A DNA stretch of 14,014 nt from JARYMI01 sp037444845 (GTDB lineage: Bacteria; Acidobacteriota; Aminicenantia; Aminicenantales; UBA8522). Positions 11,889 to 14,014 of this stretch are shown here, piece by piece (position 1 is the stretch's first letter; each line of letters begins with the position of its first letter). The position numbers were made by a program, and so were the translations under genes. Where the stretch lies: contig JBBILQ010000065.1 of assembly GCA_037444845.1 (NCBI GenBank), positions 1-14,014 of the forward strand. The letters are read 5' to 3'. The notes beneath the pieces are model-generated. The model made no database searches and was not told the origin of the DNA. It saw only the letters and a list, made by a program, of their open reading frames with translations.

Positions 11889-14014
11889 ATGAAGAGAAAT
11901 ATTGCTCTGTATTGCTTATGCGGCATTTTTCTTTTATTAAGCCTGGGTTCCGCCGATGAGCTTCCCATCCCGACGTACGCCAATTCTGTCATCATCAGCA
12001 TCGAGCACAGTCCGGCAGATTTCGCCGAGGTGGACTATATCAAGAGCCGCTTTAACTTTGGACTTTACGCCTGGCTCTCGTTTTCGCGGACGACCATAAA
12101 CCCGGATCTACCCTGGCATCACGACTGGAACGACGCCTCGGCCGGCATCCAGAGCTTCAAGGATCAAGTCAATGCGCTCATCGCTGCTTGTAAAAAGAAG
12201 AACGTCCGGCTCCATATCGTCCTCTGCTCGGGGATCGCCAGAGCTTTGCCGCTTTACCGCAAGGCCAAGCAAGAAGACATCCGTAACTGTTCCTGGTATA
12301 ACGACAACAAGCTGGCCTCGGACACTCAGATCGCAGCCCCTAACGCGCTGGACGAGTTTGTTTTTGGGACTTGTTCCCGTTATGCCAGGAAGCTGCGGGC
12401 TAACCTCGAAGCCAAGGCGAAAGCGGCAGCAGCCTTTTTAAAGCAGGTGATGGATGAGAATCCGGATGTTTTGATCGCCCTCAGCGGCTGGGGCGAGGCG
12501 GAGATGAATTTCAACCGCATTGACCACCTGAGGAACCTCCAGGAATACTTCTGCGACTACTCGCCTTTTGCCGTGTTTGAGTTCAGGGACTGGATTTGCC
12601 ATACAGGAATGTATGACGACTTGAGCGGCGCCTATAAAGGCCAGGGATACGCCCAGGGTGGGACGAAATACCAGGGCACTGCCGGCCTGGCCCAGTTCAA
12701 CGCCGATTTCGGGACGGCCTTCACGACCTGGAACCTCAAGTACTACAACTGGAGCCTCGCCGACGAGTACGACTCAAACCCTGTCGATGAGGTCAGTAAC
12801 GACCCCAACCGCATCCCAATTTCCCAGTATTCCCACGGGAACATGATGCCTTCTTCGGGCGCCGGCTATATCGCCGGCGGTTTTGACCCGCCGCGCTCGA
12901 TGATGACGCCGGGCGCCTTCCTCAACCTCTGGACGCTCTTCCGCCAGACCATGGTCCATAACTTCGTCAAAGACCTGGCTAAATGGATGAGCGAAGCGGG
13001 CATCCCCTCCGACCGATGGTTTTCCCACCAGATTGCCACCGACTACCTCTGGGGCTCTAACCCCACCTGGCCCGAGCTTTACAACCGGTACTACACGTCG
13101 GCTTCCCCTCTCTGGACGTCTGACGTCAGGCCTTACGGCTCGATCGGCGCTACGATCTACGACATCAAATACCCTCCGGATGTCTTTCCGGGTGAGTTCG
13201 CCCGGACGACAAAATATGGCGTCCCGGCCATACGCGGCATGACCGACAACTGGGCCATCATGGAGTACGACGCTGAAACCTATCCCTCCGGATTCGCCGT
13301 CCAGCAGAGCAGCGCCGACCTCATCCTCCAGCAGTACATGAACCTCTATAACCACAACGTCCATCTCATCAACTTTTTCAGGTGGTTGGACGATTCGGGC
13401 GAGCACCGGATCAAAGGGATGAACAAGGAGGCCGCTCTGGCCAGTTTCATCGAGCGAATCCGCGACAAGGCGAGGAGGACAAACCTGAGCACGGTCTTCT
13501 CGCCGCCGAAAGTCGCCGGCCTTTCGGCAGGCTACGACTCGTCTGTATTCACGGTCAGGCTGGCGTTGGGCGGGAAGATCTGGCAGGGGCAGCCCTGGAA
13601 CTGGAAGGACTGGGGAGATTTCAGCCACTTTGAAATCTATCGGTCGCAGACACCGAATTTCACGCCAGGCCCCGGAAACCTCTTGGCTACGGCAACCGAT
13701 TATTCCTATGACGATAGGGCCATCCTCGTTGGAGCCACATATTTTTATAAAGTGAGGGCGGTCAACAAGAATCAAGTTGGCGGACCGTTTTCGGATGAAA
13801 TCTCCGCGACGGTGACCTCACCGCAAGCGCCCGTGCTTTACGTCAATAAGTCGCTCGTTTATTTTGGGGCAACGGTGGGCGGCGCGGTCACGGGGAAGGA
13901 GAGGATCCTGGTCACCAACACCGGCCAGGGCGTGCTCAACTGGCAGGTGACAAAGAGCACCTCCTGGATTGAAGTCAACCCTTTCTCAGGAACAGGAAAT
14001 GCGGCGATAGAAAT
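11889..14014 (+). CDS. Exported multidomain protein with FnIII-like and BACON-like domains (cut by right edge)
   Basis: The frame is open from ATG 11889 to the edge (708 codons). A signal peptide is clear: 'MKRN', a hydrophobic core, and a likely signal peptidase I site after A22 ('LGSA-DE'). No lipobox is present. Residues about 33-530 form a large Trp/Tyr/Asp-rich domain. It opens with 'SVIISIEHSPADFAEVDYIKSRF' in outline and includes 'LSGWGEAEMNFNRIDH' (E203, E205) and 'NWAIMEYDAETYP' (E459, D461, E463). Acidic residues at strand-like positions suggest a TIM-barrel glycoside-hydrolase-like fold, but I cannot name a family. Residues about 540-645 look like fibronectin type III ('FSHFEIYRSQT', 'YFYKVRAVNKNQVGGPFSDEI'). 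From about 649 a BACON-like repeat starts ('VTNTGQGVLNW', 'SWIEVNPFSGTG') and is cut off. It probably acts outside the inner membrane on the glycan or another polysaccharide; this is inference. Confidence 0.85.
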   Translation, partial: MKRNIALYCLCGIFLLLSLGSADELPIPTYANSVIISIEHSPADFAEVDYIKSRFNFGLYAWLSFSRTTINPDLPWHHDWNDASAGIQSFKDQVNALIAACKKKNVRLHIVLCSGIARALPLYRKAKQEDIRNCSWYNDNKLASDTQIAAPNALDEFVFGTCSRYARKLRANLEAKAKAAAAFLKQVMDENPDVLIALSGWGEAEMNFNRIDHLRNLQEYFCDYSPFAVFEFRDWICHTGMYDDLSGAYKGQGYAQGGTKYQGTAGLAQFNADFGTAFTTWNLKYYNWSLADEYDSNPVDEVSNDPNRIPISQYSHGNMMPSSGAGYIAGGFDPPRSMMTPGAFLNLWTLFRQTMVHNFVKDLAKWMSEAGIPSDRWFSHQIATDYLWGSNPTWPELYNRYYTSASPLWTSDVRPYGSIGATIYDIKYPPDVFPGEFARTTKYGVPAIRGMTDNWAIMEYDAETYPSGFAVQQSSADLILQQYMNLYNHNVHLINFFRWLDDSGEHRIKGMNKEAALASFIERIRDKARRTNLSTVFSPPKVAGLSAGYDSSVFTVRLALGGKIWQGQPWNWKDWGDFSHFEIYRSQTPNFTPGPGNLLATATDYSYDDRAILVGATYFYKVRAVNKNQVGGPFSDEISATVTSPQAPVLYVNKSLVYFGATVGGAVTGKERILVTNTGQGVLNWQVTKSTSWIEVNPFSGTGNAAIE

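Noticed and set aside
12774..13775. 333-codon frame on the minus strand
   Set aside because: It lies wholly inside the exported multidomain gene, which has a signal peptide, a ribosome-binding site and recognisable domains. The antisense translation is low-complexity Arg/Asp/Val/Gly with no motif.

Overview
All supported genes lie on the + strand. They form a cell-surface polysaccharide (O-antigen, capsule or exopolysaccharide) assembly and export locus from a Gram-negative-type bacterium. The final gene encodes a signal-peptide-bearing protein with a fibronectin type III-like domain and a BACON-like domain ('YFG...VTNTGQGVLNW...SWIEVNP'). Together with the many hairpin-type intergenic repeats, the moderately GC-rich genes and the frequent TTG/GTG starts, this style recalls environmental Acidobacteriota/Aminicenantes-like genomes. 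That taxonomic guess is inference of low to moderate confidence. There are no RNA genes, no CRISPR array and no transposase.

Region 1 (1-4826) is a tightly packed run. It holds the C-terminal half of an ExoA-like family 2 glycosyltransferase, a small three-helix membrane protein, a DUF218 (YdcF/ElyC-like) membrane-anchored protein, an LPG-synthase-TM/flippase-like multispan protein, a monotopic sugar-phosphate transferase that would start glycan synthesis on undecaprenyl phosphate, and a DUF2142-type multispan protein. Two junctions use 4-nt ATGA overlaps, implying translational coupling. An intrinsic terminator (4847-4886) ends this run.

Region 2 (4907-8599) carries the ABC export pair Wzm/Wzt. 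Wzt has a C-terminal extension typical of carbohydrate-recognising Wzt proteins. After a 74-bp imperfect palindrome comes a two-domain methyltransferase plus truncated GT2-like protein. The order permease, ATPase with glycan-binding tail, methyltransferase resembles systems in which a capping modification ends chain growth and licenses export.

Region 3 (8600-10657) is the most unusual. One gene, a PqqD-like domain joined by a Lys/Glu linker to a GT2 glycosyltransferase, sits between two intergenic stretches rich in repeats. These contain two identical 39-bp hairpin repeats, two related C-rich/G-rich hairpins and a 24-26 bp tandem array.

Region 4 (10658-14014) has a GT4 glycosyltransferase followed after 13 nt by the large exported multidomain protein, which runs off the right edge. 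The genes together suggest initiation (sugar-phosphate transferase), elongation (GT2/GT4 enzymes), capping (methyltransferase) and export (Wzm/Wzt), plus envelope proteins of unknown role.
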